64,000 nucleotides of DNA, from positions 84,548,199 through 84,612,198 of the forward strand of contig OZ026622.1 of NCBI GenBank assembly GCA_964020975.1, given 5' to 3'. Position 1 is the stretch's first letter; each line of letters begins with the position of its first letter. Of this stretch, positions 50,988-61,794 are shown piece after piece. Source of the DNA: Hermodice carunculata (lineage: Eukaryota; Annelida; Polychaeta; Eunicida; Amphinomidae). The notes under the pieces were generated by a model. The model was given only the letters and a program-made list of their open reading frames with translations. It was not told the DNA's origin and did no database searches. The position numbers were made by a program, and so were the translations under genes.

Positions 50988-51148
50988 TACTGTATAGCAA
51001 TGGTGCCTTTGCATGCGTGAGACAGACAGAACTGTATACCTTAGGTGTTGACGGTCAACCCTCAACCGCACATCAGGCTGACAGTCCATCCCTCAGGCAT
51101 ATAGTTATGCATGTCTCAAACAGACAAGGGCGCCATTCCTATAGTGTT
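50988..51148. repeat. ~160-bp imperfect hairpin, MITE-like
   Basis: The left arm from about 50989 (ACTGTATAGCAATGGTGCC) and the reverse complement of the right arm ending 51148 (CACTATAGGAATGGCGCCC) pair over about 55-60 bp with roughly 70 percent identity. Later stretches GTATACCTTAGGTGTTGAC and CTATATGCCTGAGGGATGGAC also correspond. No clear target-site duplication was seen. Probably an old palindromic MITE, unrelated in sequence to the 5.0-kb hairpin. Confidence 0.6.
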
Positions 51149-52194
51149 GAATTTTCATCATTTTTTTTAAGGTGAAAGTATATGGTTAGGATGCCCCGAG
51201 TCAAGAGCTTTTCGCCTCGTGCTCCATGCACATTAAGTTGTTAATTCAGTTTTGTCACATAACAGGGAAGTTTCAAACAATTTAAAGATATGATAAGTAG
51301 GGACCCCATTCCAATTTGCATCTGAAGGTCAACTTTGTAGGCACACAAACAGATTTCCGGCCAAGCTGGCCTTGCTTTTCTAATTCGATTTTGCTTTTGT
51401 ATGCGGAGATCTATAACTCAGGCAGTCACATGATATATGTAGCTTTAACTGCACAATTGGTCTATAAACACAAGACAAGTGGTACAAATAACAATGACAA
51501 AACAAAATGTTCCACTTTATGTAATTTTCAAAAATATACACTTTGTGGAACTTAATTTTAGTTCATTGTGTTTTATGGCCAATTTTGTGGACACCTCTGC
51601 TTAGAAGCAGAAGCCTTAATTCACTATGACCTGTATTTTTAAGACAGTGTCGACCTTTAAAGCAGGCAAAAAAATTAATGGTGAGGTGGGTGGTGGAGGC
51701 ATCCTGTGATTGCTTGCAATCATAAGTGCTCTATTTTTGTTGGTGTCAATTTTTCATCTCCCACCCACAAAGTCAGAAGTCAAACTTAAGGTACTGCTGA
51801 CATGTTGGCTTAAAGCTTGGTAATGGTGGATCTGGGCACATGGTTACTATTAAACATAACGTGGAAAGTACGTGTGGGGTTTCCATTGAGGTAATTAATT
51901 TTGACTTTGGGTGACCTTAAGAAATGTCAAAATAACGGTGAAACGGACATATTCGTTTATATCTTGTAAATGGTTGATCCTGAGCTCAAAGTTTATTTGT
52001 ACAGAATTTAAAGATTGTGACAGTTTTAATCTCAGGAACAATTTATGAAGGGTTTTAGCAAATTTATTAACTGTTTTTCCTTTTTGTGTGTAATAAAAAT
52101 TGATCTTCGGCACAATTTTTGACACATATATGCCTGTAAAAAAGGCCTGCATCCAGGGATTTGCCCTTGTTTTTATTTGCATTTTTTTCTGCAG
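51149..52194. other. No gene recognised
   Basis: Open frames at 51316-51555 (plus) and 51895-52182 (minus) show no domain or splice support. Confidence 0.35.
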
Positions 52195-52277
52195 GACAAC
52201 TATCTTACAGAAATATCACAGACAACAGCAAACATGTTATTGAGAGTAGACGCTATACTCCACAACTATTTGAGGCG
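52195..52277 (+). CDS. Candidate exon
   Basis: A strong acceptor (TATTTGCATTTTTTTCTGCAG ends at 52194, with a T-rich tract) is followed by 83 nt open in two frames: DNYLTEISQTTANMLLRVDA in phase 0, or QLSYRNITDNSKHVIESRRY then TPQLFEAV in phase 1. A weak donor, GCG then GTATCG, follows at 52278. The two frames cannot be told apart from sequence alone, and no family is recognised. Confidence 0.2.
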
Positions 52278-52602
52278 GTATCGTTGATATGACTCGTACA
52301 CGATTTCTCAACTGTTATAAGTGTGACAACAAAGGTGAAAACATTATTGTAGTCAGTTCAAATTAAAATACAAGAAAAATCATGATGTCTATAAATGCGC
52401 CTACATTGTTGAGGGCGTATATTTTTTGCCATATACCGCTCTCAACCGATCGAACATTCAACTTTTAAAGGTAGAAATCGATATGGTTAGGGACATTCTT
52501 GTCAACCTCTCCAGCGAATATGAAATAAACGACACTGAGAATTTTTCTGACCGTTGGGTGCAATCTGAAGGTAACAGAGTTTGAAACTAACCTTCAATGC
52601 AG

Positions 52603-52874
52603 GTGAAGAAATCCATCCACCTGACCCTGAACTGTCCATGAGGTCAATGAACCTAGCAACAGACGGTTGTAGGCTCCTCGAAGAGATAAAATGCATCACT
52701 CAAAATAAAGGTATCTTCCACAACGGGAAAAAACGAACAGAGCATATTATGGATGAAACATACAGACAGATTGCTTTTGATGCAGACACTTTTGTGGCAA
52801 CAGGCCGCTTCACAAATGCAATACTGAAATCAAAGGAGGCAATTCTCTTTTTCGTCTTAAATGTCATCTTTTGA
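52603..52874 (+). CDS. Candidate exon, unrecognised 90-residue frame
   Basis: Open after an acceptor (CTAACCTTCAATGCAG ending 52602). The peptide begins EEIHPPDPELSMRSMNLATD, continues GCRLLEEIKCITQNK and, if not spliced, HIMDETYRQIAFDADTFVAT and GRFTNAILKSKEAI to a stop at 52872. A donor-like AAAG then GTATCT at 52711 would make a symmetric phase-1 exon of 108 nt (52603-52710). Both halves look protein-like, acidic with predicted helix. No family is recognised. It lies 325 bp after another splice-flanked open stretch, so a small host gene here is possible but unproven. Confidence 0.3.
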
Positions 52875-53605
52875 AAACGTTTAACTATCCTTTTGTCACC
52901 TGTTTTCTTTTTTGCGCCCACAATTGGATACATAATGTGCACTTGCTGTCTTTTTTCAGTGACGGGCCTTTTAATTTAGTTCGCACTATCTCAGTAAACT
53001 TTTTCAAGTACAACAGATATATTGAACCTCTACTATGTCTTGATTGAACTCTACTTTGTCCAGAGATATTTTTTGAAGGCTGGTTCAAAACAAGTTTTTT
53101 ATTTTAGCTGAAATCCAATGGTGTTTTTTTTCTGAACAAAGTTTGGCTTTGATGGGGTATGCAGTGTAGGATTTGAAAATATCCCAGTGAATTTGTTTTG
53201 AGACCTTTTTAGTATGTTCCTATTTCATGTTATCATCATCATCAACAGTCAAATTCAGCAATGCTGCGTTAAAGATGGTGAAAATCCCATATGTATGTAC
53301 GTATCACATAAACAAGTTAAACTCTCTAGTATAATAGTATTGTGATGCTGTGCAATGTCAAAAAAGAACATTTAGTCCTCCTTATAAAAACCTTTCTGCA
53401 TTTTGCTTTGGCAGGTCCAAATGTAGTCACATAAAGCATATGGCGCTATGGACCTTTGTGGTGCATGTTGACTTGCCTTGTCATTCTGCATGGCGGGCCA
53501 AGAGCCACTTGCTTCTTTCCTTTGAACAGAATCATTCCAAGAGCACCATTTCACTTGTGCGCATAAAATGCGAGATTCTCCTCAAGAAAAACCTCATCAA
53601 CTATC
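52875..53605. other. No gene recognised
   Basis: AT-rich, with frames at 53350-53631 (plus) and 53372-53554 (minus) that lack support. Confidence 0.35.
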
Positions 53606-53798
53606 TTAACTCTTTCAGTGCCAAGTTTTGACTGAGTCAACAGCTTTGGTCAGCGCGTATTGATAGGGACGACAGGCATGCTGGCTCTTGAATGAAAAGC
53701 ATTTTACAAAGAATATCCATATTGTATTCATTTTATAATTCAGAGAAGTTCATGCCAGATACTTCGACTTCAAACACAGTCGGCAGTGAAAGAGTTAA
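53606..53798. mobile_element. TTAA-flanked MITE, piggyBac-like (best copy)
   Basis: A 193-bp element with TTAA at 53606-53609 and 53795-53798 and perfect 13-bp terminal inverted repeats, CTCTTTCAGTGCC (53610-53622) and GGCAGTGAAAGAG (53782-53794). The interior has GTCAACAGCTTTGGTCAGCG and TTGAATGAAAAGCATTTTAC, the latter recurring near 57052 as TTGAATGAAAGGCCTTTTTA. No open frame. This copy defines the family best; the intact TIRs and target duplication suggest it is younger than the others. Confidence 0.85.
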
Positions 53799-54026
53799 AC
53801 TGTGATAAATGTGCTGAAATTTGTATGCCTATGCATCAAACACTGCTTCCAGTCCAGAAGAATTTTACAGTAAACCAAACAGGTCAGTGCTTTATACATG
53901 ACGACATTGTAACTGGTTGTACCTGATACATTTGTTTCGTCGATATAATAAAACTGGATCCAAGGTTTACGATCCCGATTCACTTTTATATTCTTTGGCA
54001 ACGAGATTTTAGTGGCGCTCATTCAA

Positions 54027-54077
54027 GTGTGTGTGTGTGTGTGTGTGTCAACACACACTTTTCTTTCTTTTTCTTTT

Positions 54078-54128
<51 letters not shown>

Positions 54129-54137
54129 CTCTCTCTT

Positions 54138-54178
<41 letters not shown>
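54027..54178 (+). repeat. (GT)n hairpin and (CTTT)n: head of composite element (locus 4)
   Basis: GTGTGTGTGT, CA loop, ACACACACTT forms a hairpin (to about 54058) followed by a CTTT microsatellite with some CTCT (to 54178). Same order as at 8.0 and 9.8 kb. The SFFLSFFLS and KERKKERK frames are repeat translations. Confidence 0.85.
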
Positions 54179-54179
<1 letters not shown>

Positions 54180-54289
54180 AATTTTTCTTTACCAGTGAAT
54201 TTGTCCGACACTCTTCTCTGACAATATTACATATAGAAATCCCAAACTTGGCATGATTGTACCTCTATACAAGGAGTTTGACCTTTTTA

Positions 54290-54840
54290 TGCAGAGAAAT
54301 GAAGATGCCTTACATTATGCAAATTAGGGGCATTTGGAACTTAAAATCTTGAATATCTTCAAAAGTATGATAGATAGCGATGTCATTCGAATGTTTGCTA
54401 GGGGATTATTGGCCATTGCGCATCTAATAAATGTAAAACAAAAATTGTAGCAATTCAAATTATGCTAATTAGCAGCATTTGAATTTGAAATCTTGAATAT
54501 CTTCAAAACTATTATAGATAGAGATGGGATTTCAACTTGTAGTAGGAGGTTATTGACCATTGCGCATGTAATGAATCTAAAACAAAAGTTCTAACAATTT
54601 AAATTATGCTAATTAGCAGTATTCGAAATTTTCAATGTTGAATATCTTCAACACTATAATAGATAGAGATGCCATTCCATCTTCTACTAGGGGGATATGG
54701 ACCATTGCGCACCTGATGAATTAAAAACCAAAGTTGTAACAATTTAAATTATGCTAAATAGCACCATTAAAAGTTTAAAATCTTGAATAACTTCAAAGCT
54801 ATAATAGATAGAGATGCCATTCTAACTTCTACTCCTGTGT
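54290..54840 (+). repeat. ~145-bp minisatellite, four units (locus 4)
   Basis: The landmark TCTTGAATATCTTCAAAA (or close variants) falls at 54347, 54491, 54636 and 54781, spacings of 144, 145 and 145 bp. Each unit continues ATAGATAGAGATGCCATTC, CTTCTACTAGGGG, ACCATTGCGCATCTAATGAA and AATTTAAATTATGCTAATTA. Units differ by scattered substitutions. The best copy of a repeat also found at 8.5, 9.9 and 15.0 kb. Confidence 0.9.
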
Positions 54841-56189
54841 TATGGACTAGTTGTACATTGCCATATCGATATTCTTTGAAGACACACACACTGAATTGCT
54901 ATACAGCAAATCATCATTTCTATTTTGTGTTTGTTTGTTTTAACTGTCAGGAGAAAATAAACTATCTATAGATCTCATAACCATTAAAACGAGACTTTTG
55001 AAGGGCCTTGCTGGGTCTACTAGGACAGAGGGTCGCTATGCAGGCAACCTTACCCTTTACCCCTTGCCTGAATAACATTGATGATGTCCCCACCCTCCCC
55101 CGCGTTCACCGTCCAGATAGACATAGGAGGGGTCATTGAAATACATGTATCCGTTCAACCAAGTCACTAACCATGATGCTAAAAAAGAAGATGTTTAATT
55201 GCTTCAGTTTTCGTAATTGGTCAAATTAGTCCCTGTTTATCTTCACATGAGATTATATTTTATATATTTAATCATTCCTGCTTCGGAATTGGCGCTTACA
55301 TTTAAAGAATGCTGGGGGCAATATGTAGATTTATATATTACGATTTATCAGTATTACGCAAGCAGAAATCGAATATCCTGAGCACCGACCCCAGCACACA
55401 GACTGCAAACATCCATTCCATCAAGTCTCAATTCTCACCATGCGGCATAGGTTTAGTAGAGATATTAATGAGACGGTTTAGTGACCTACACTTTTATTTT
55501 ATATAATATGGTGTACTGCATCATGACCCGTTGTTGTTTTTTTTTTTTTTTTAAGTCGGTACTCGGCATTAATTTTCTTACCGCTTGGGCCAGCTCTTCT
55601 CACCAGGGGGTGCAGAAACTCGCCGCTCTATCTACAGTATGAAGAGTTCATCCTTGCGAGCATTTTTCACATGTAGCTGTTAAGGGCTTTTTCACGTGTG
55701 AAGTCCAATGGCCGCCTGAAGTCCAAGTCGTCTGTAGAATATAATGCTTGAACAAAGGTCTCACAAACCTATTATGGGCTACATATAAGGGATACAGTAT
55801 CGGCTGTCATATTCTGGTTGTAACGAATATATGCTCGTCAGTTAAGAAAAGTTATGTTGCGTGCGTGTAAGGACTCAGATGCCTGCTAATATTTCCATCG
55901 GCGTTCTGCATGGAGCTCCACTGACCCTGCCCCCAAGTGCACACAATAGCGGCACTGAATCTGTTTGTGCAGGGAACTGGTGTTGTATCGTACCTTCTTT
56001 GTAAGCGGTTGGGCAGATATGAATAGTGAAAAACAGTTCGTATCTGTTTAAGGTAAAAGTTTGTATTGATTGAAATAGCCTCGGGGATAATACTAATGAC
56101 ATGGCTGGTTGCTATTCTCAACAAAAAGGTATATTGTCAATGATATGATTACATGCAACTATGCACCGAAAAGCATATTCGCAATAATA
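54841..56189. other. No gene recognised
   Basis: Poly-T tract near 55535-55552. No supportable exon or transposon. Confidence 0.35.
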
Positions 56190-56350
56190 TACGGTAGAAC
56201 CTCCAATAAAGACCACCTCCGAACATAGACCATATCTATATTAAGAACTCCAATTGGCAGTCTTATTTTGTTTACCCTTAATCAAATTCTATCACTCATT
56301 AAGACCACATTCCTCTTCAGACCACATTTTCTCAGTTCCTTATGTGGTAT
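56190..56350 (+). mobile_element. pogo/Tigger-like MITE end
   Basis: TA at 56190 is followed by CGGTAGAACCTCCAATAAAG and then several ACCAC-type subterminal motifs (AAGACCACC, ATAGACCAT, TAAGACCACA, CAGACCACA). A CAGTRGAACCTC start next to a TA target is the known terminal pattern of pogo/Tigger-type elements (Tc1-mariner superfamily). The mirror-image right end was not found, so it is a solo left end or a decayed copy. Confidence 0.45.
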
Positions 56351-56585
56351 TTGTGAGAAGAATCAACTGTAGAGGTAGTTGATTTCTTCCTCTATGAACT
56401 TAAAGTAATTTGTTAATGACACAATTAATTGGTCATTACTCCATAGAAATTTGATTGTATGAATTAATTACAACTCTGATTGAAAAGGCAGTTTGCTAGT
56501 AATATAATTACGTGTTATACTGCCAAAAATCAATGTTAATGCTTTGATTAGAAACCAATAAATCCACATCTAATGCCTTTATATA

Positions 56586-57174
56586 TTAACTCCCTCGGTG
56601 TAAATCACAGTTAATATATGCTCACTTCGACTATTAAAATGATTCCAAATTAAATTTTCTGGGAAAAGATGTTTCATTCAAGTACCAGCACATCTATATA
56701 TCCCTAGACGACGGAACGCTCCCGGTTAACAGCTTGTCTCGCTTTGGATTATTATGTTCAACGTGCCCCGAGTTAAGACAGCGTCTCAGTCTAAAATGTA
56801 GCACTGAAATGCTTCAGGTGAGAAGCCACTAAATGTAGCTTTGATATGTGCATGTTATATTGGTGACTTTGGCCTTCCGCGCCAATTTAAAGCAATGCTG
56901 AAATAAAAACAGTATGATTGTACTTTCAGTCTTGCTCGCCACACCCAACGTGCTTGAAAAGTATATTTTGAACCCCGCTTCAAATCTTTATGCCCGTAGC
57001 AAGGTTTAGTCAATAAAATTTGGACCATATGTTGTTACTACTGTGCTGGTACTTGAATGAAAGGCCTTTTTACAAATAATGTTAGTACTGTATCCATTTG
57101 ATAATTCAGACTTAGTCTTAATTACTTCGAGTTCCGTCGCAATTGGCAGCGAAACTAGAGTTAATGCCTATTTC
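56586..57174. mobile_element. Decayed TTAA-family elements
   Basis: TTAACTCCCTCGGTG at 56586 starts one candidate whose right end (TAGCACTGAAATGC near 56802) is imperfect. A second ends GGCAGCGAAACTAGAGTTAA at 57174 with its left end unclear, near 56968. Internal strings TTCAAGTACCAGCAC and GTGCTGGTACTTGAATGAAA link them, in opposite orientation, to the 12219 and 53606 elements. Confidence 0.4.
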
Positions 57175-57540
57175 ACTCGTGATTCATGTAGGATAGATAC
57201 CTCACTCGGAATCACTTAGTTCCAATCCCATCTTTTTAAGGAAGGTTAATTTGTCAAAAGAATGTAATGGACAATATATATGTATATATACATGGAGCTA
57301 TGCGAAGCCTATTGATGGTTGCATGCGCATGTAAAAAGTAAATTCCAAAATGGTAAATGGATGTTGTTCCACGTACGGCTCAATGCTGAACGTAGATACA
57401 GCCCTACCACACACAAATCCTTACTTTGTAATATAGACGGCTTCTTGTAGTATACTTGGACGCATCATGGAATAAACCCCGTTCCATTGATGCCCCCGCT
57501 GTAAAGGGGTAGTTTTCCGAATAAATTATTATTATTACTA

Positions 57541-57750
57541 TTATTATAATCCATTCTTGGTTTTTCCTTTCTCTCTCAATAGCTTCAGTTGCTGGTCTCC
57601 GTATAATAGGGGGTATACATTTTCCTTGCAGATTTTGGGGTAATATTTTGATAGGTATGTCCGACTTTGTAGTTTTGCCATGGACTTTTGTATAGTTCTG
57701 AATGACGCCTTAATACAAAAAATGCCTATTAATTTCCCGTCACAAAGCAA
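57541..57750 (-). CDS. Unrecognised open frame next to (ATT)n
   Basis: Minus-strand frame of 68 codons, stop near 57544. It includes SFRTIQKSMAKLQSRTYLSK, YYPKICKENVYPLLYGDQQL and KLLREKGKTKNGL. The basic, helix-prone composition is protein-like and it ends against an ATT/AAT microsatellite (about 57524-57550). It could be a fragment of a transposon protein such as a LINE ORF1 C-terminus, but I cannot name the family. Confidence 0.25.
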
Positions 57751-58596
57751 ATCTTCTGTCTACCCCAGAGGGCACACGGGCGTATCACTGTCACAGCCAG
57801 TCCTTGATACTCATTTCTCAAAAGATTAGTGTCTTTTAAGAAAAATTAAAGTTTACAAATACCACAGTCATATTTATTTAGCGATTCCTAGATTGGTCAC
57901 AACGATAAATTGCCATTTGTCGGCACCGAGTATTCTTTATTTCATAAAAATATTAGGGATATCCCGCTTGCCAGTCCAGGCAGGTGTCCGTATCTCGCCT
58001 AACGAGACCACGGTTACTAAGACAACCAGGTATGCAATTGTGCTGGAAAATTAATATGCATGCTTCGTATTTCCGTTACACTTGGTTACACGCATCGAAG
58101 AACGGCGACAGAGGTAGCTTGTCGGTTTGGCCGCGTTGTAAAGCGAATATGGCGCTGTCGTGCAAAGAGTTAACAAAGTTGAGTTATATGCCTCACGCTG
58201 CAGTCGTCAACAGCATGACTGTGTCTATTGCAAAAAACATACAGCAATGTAGAATGCATACAAAATGACATTGACAGTACCTGATCACATATTTGGACTG
58301 CTATCGTGGAGATTAAGTGACGTCTTGCAAGCGCCGTTAGCGTCAGTGAATGATACGAAAAGTGTCTAAAAAACTGTTAAGTTTCATGTTTTGCTTTGCA
58401 TTCGAAGTAGCTGATATCAAACATAGGCCCATATCTTTCTCTGTCCTATCTGGCATATCATAGCTCAGCTGGATCTTCGTTCTTGGGCTAGAATTTGTCC
58501 CAGTGTTATAACCCTTTCCTGCGCAGTTAGAATGAGACTTCAGTTACCTTTCCCGCGCTAATCACACTGAAACAGTTGCCCATCGGAATCGTCAAG
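57751..58596. other. No gene recognised
   Basis: A 94-codon plus frame (57984-58268) has no domain features. Nothing else is supportable. Confidence 0.35.
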
Positions 58597-58745
58597 CAGT
58601 GAAACCTCAGATATCCGACATATTTATTTTTACGACACACAAGTTTTGAAAGACTTACAGTCAAATGCCTTTTCTATTTGACCCAGTTATCTGAAATATT
58701 CAGATGTTTGACATATTTAGCAGGGAACAGATGGTGTCAATAAAA
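58597..58745 (+). mobile_element. Possible second pogo-like end
   Basis: CAGTGAAACCTCAGATATCC then GACATATTT at 58597 resembles the ends of pogo-type elements (CAGT.AAACCTC..TATCCG). ATCTGAAATATTCAGAT, a near-palindrome with TTTGACATATTT after it, lies near 58689. The right end was not identified. Confidence 0.35.
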
Positions 58746-58865
58746 GGAAGTTTCACTTTAATAACCTAGAATCCAAAATTCTTTAATAAGTCTTTTTCGT
58801 CAAAGTAGTAGCATGCCTCAGAAGATATGAATGCTCCATTCCAAAAGATATTTTCGACGCCTTTT

Positions 58866-58914
58866 TCGGGGGTGGGGGTGGGGGTGGGGTGGGGGAGTGG
58901 TTGGGTGGGGTGCT
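58866..58914 (+). repeat. G-rich tract, possible G-quadruplex
   Basis: More than five runs of three or more G separated by one to three bases (GGGGGTGGGGGTGGGGGTGG-type). This meets the usual quadruplex pattern on the plus strand. The surroundings are not otherwise promoter-like. Confidence 0.75.
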
Positions 58915-61240
58915 ATGAGGGTGAAGATCGAAAAAGCGAACCAAGGAACTAAGAGCTGAAGGCATCAATAGCTTTGAAGCAGACGCCATTTGACTTCCGG
59001 GCGCTTTTGGTCGCCTTGAGCGGGAAAGGAACAAGTAAGGTGTGAGTCAGTCCACCGTTGATTACTTAACAACAGTTTATATAGATATGATCTGTGTGTC
59101 TCGCTCTGTCGCAAATGCAAGCACAAAGTTTGGTTTTTGCTCCACTCTCTATAGTCTAGACACCCAAAGGTTTGCATATTGGGAGTATGCTTCAAGAACA
59201 TCGCATTTAAGATGAATGTTAGAGGGACAAGCACGTCAACAGTAAAACCACTATTTTGGCATCTGCTTTAGCATAAATCAGTAGAGATGGGTCAGGGGAA
59301 ACGTGATGTCATTACTCAGTATAATGCTCCTAATAGTATAAGAGGACACCTTAAAGGCGCCGATTCCTCGGCAATTCGGCCTATTTTCAAATTCATTTTC
59401 TATGAACCAGTTCAGCCACTTGCCCTCTCACGGTTGAAGCATCTTGTGAGCCCTGTGCTCTTTCTCGTCATTATTACGTTGTATATATCAAATGCCTGAT
59501 CAGTAACTGCATGTCATTTATATGCATTACTCAAGTTTTAAGGATGGAAAATTGGAAAGGTTCGAACTCGATCATTTATTGCTACACGCCACCCAAAGGG
59601 CGCTCATTCTGCACAACCTCATTGATAACAAATATTTGAATGGTAAACAAACCTCGTCTAATCGTGTTCCATGCGCAATTTCCATTGAAAAAAAAATGGA
59701 AAAAAAAAAGTTTCAAGATCAATGTAAATGTGAGAATTGAATTTCCTTTGGACGTTTGATTCCGACTCTTCTGCAGGCATTTTTCAACAAAGTCGCATTA
59801 CCTCACGAAGAGGCACTTATTGTGGCTGGTGGGCGAACTGCTTTATTGTCTATCCAAGTGTATAATGATCACTGATTTAACTGGGGTACAATGTACAATG
59901 GGATGCAGCAAGTACGTTGCAGTACTGTGGGAACTCGCATGGCCCCATGCATGCAATATTATTATATATCTTTCCAAAATACAAAAATTGAAATCATGTA
60001 GCAATAACGACTGAATGCTACAGGTGTAGACACAGCCAGCCATTGTCGTGAAGTGACACAGGGTCCAATGAAATTTCTTGCTGTGTTTTATTGCATGTAT
60101 CCCATTTTGCCCCACCTGTGCATAAAAATAACAAGAGTTTCATAAACAAACAAGATAATCTGAGACTGCTACAAGATATTGATGTCAAATAATTTCCTTA
60201 ATTAGCCAGTATCATTATATTGGAATCACCTTGTTACCAACTCTGACCATTAGCAAACATAAAAAGGGAACCTTAGGTCCATACTTCACCAAATGATGCG
60301 CGTTTATGTAACTGTCACTTTCGCATGCTAACTCATGTATTCATGTAGGCCTACTGTTTGAGATTGGTTCCATCCCATGCCTTCCATATGCGTTGCATTA
60401 ATTTAGATTTTTTTCCGAAAATGCGCTTTCTCACTTTCCACCGATGTCTCCTCCTACATTTTGATTTACAAAAATGACCATTTTTTAGTTCGGCTTTTCT
60501 TTTCATCGGGAAAGAATACAAAGAGACTAACAACAACTTGGAATCAGACTTCATAAAATGTTTTGTGATCAGTTGCCAATCAACACATTAACACGCGAGA
60601 ATGTATCAAACTGATGGTTTCTACCCAGCCTTTTTTTCTGGGTCCTCTGATGTATTATTTAGACTAACTCCGCACAGAAATTACTTGGGCAGACTTCCAG
60701 TGGTTAATACTTAAGCATGAACCCATGCCAGGTATCATCAAGATAAGAAGAAACTACCCAAGTTCAATATCAAGAAGGACATTTTCTTATCAGTATACAT
60801 AGAAAAAAGAATATAATTAACGTTAATATCAAAGTATGAATTTCACACACGTTTTAAAGACTGAGTAAAAAGGTTTCCTCCGCGCGCTTTGGACTCTCTA
60901 ATTATCGCCATGATAGATGACACGCTATTTTCCAATAAGTGACGCCACTTTGAATAATTAAATGGCGGATGAAATGTTATACCGAAAATAAATAAGTAAC
61001 TGAACAAAGAAGTGTTGTCAAATGATCTGAGGGCCTTAATCTATAATATACCTTAGACCGGTTTTTTTGTCTTCCATTTTATGACCTTTACCTGGAGAAG
61101 TCTGCAGCAAATATTTCTTTGCTGTATCTCTTCGACAGGACCATGGTATAACACTTGCTTGCAATTTATGTTTCATCAATATAGTTCCTGCGCTTTCTTC
61201 AGTAAATAAATTTTACACAATCGTGTGAAGCCTTTTTTTT
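58915..61240. other. No gene recognised
   Basis: Several short frames on both strands without domain or splice support. Poly-A near 59690-59710. Confidence 0.35.
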
Positions 61241-61301
61241 TGAAGAACAACATTTGTGATCGTCTCTTTTGACGAACAACATTTGCGATCGTTTCCTCTG
61301 A
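61241..61301. repeat. Two-copy ~31-bp tandem duplication
   Basis: GAAGAACAACATTTGTGATCG and GACGAACAACATTTGCGATCG are adjacent direct copies. Confidence 0.8.
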
Positions 61302-61578
61302 GGCACGTTTCTCCTGATGTACATGTAATTGTATGTTCCTATATTGCCTAGGTAACTGAAATCCTTAACGGTTCAACTGCAACAGTGCCTCAACAGCTAA
61401 CATATTCACTTGAATGAAAGTACCGCGATGCAGATTCTAAGATCATCAAATTTAGTTCCTGTAATAATGAAGCATGCAATGTGTGAGATTTTTGGCACAA
61501 TTATCTTTGATGCAAAAATAAAACACTGTTTTTGCTGAAAGCATTCATGTGCTTCGCAAAACGTACAACATATTTTAG

Positions 61579-61760
<182 letters not shown>

Positions 61761-61794
61761 CTATTTATGTCTGTCCGTTCGTCTATCTAAACTT

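Noticed and set aside
54290-54840. CRISPR-like array
   Set aside because: Units of ~145 bp are contiguous with no unique spacers, and the genome context is animal.
59555-59575. GGTTCGAACTC, similar to a tRNA B box
   Set aside because: No A box, acceptor stem or cloverleaf could be drawn around it.
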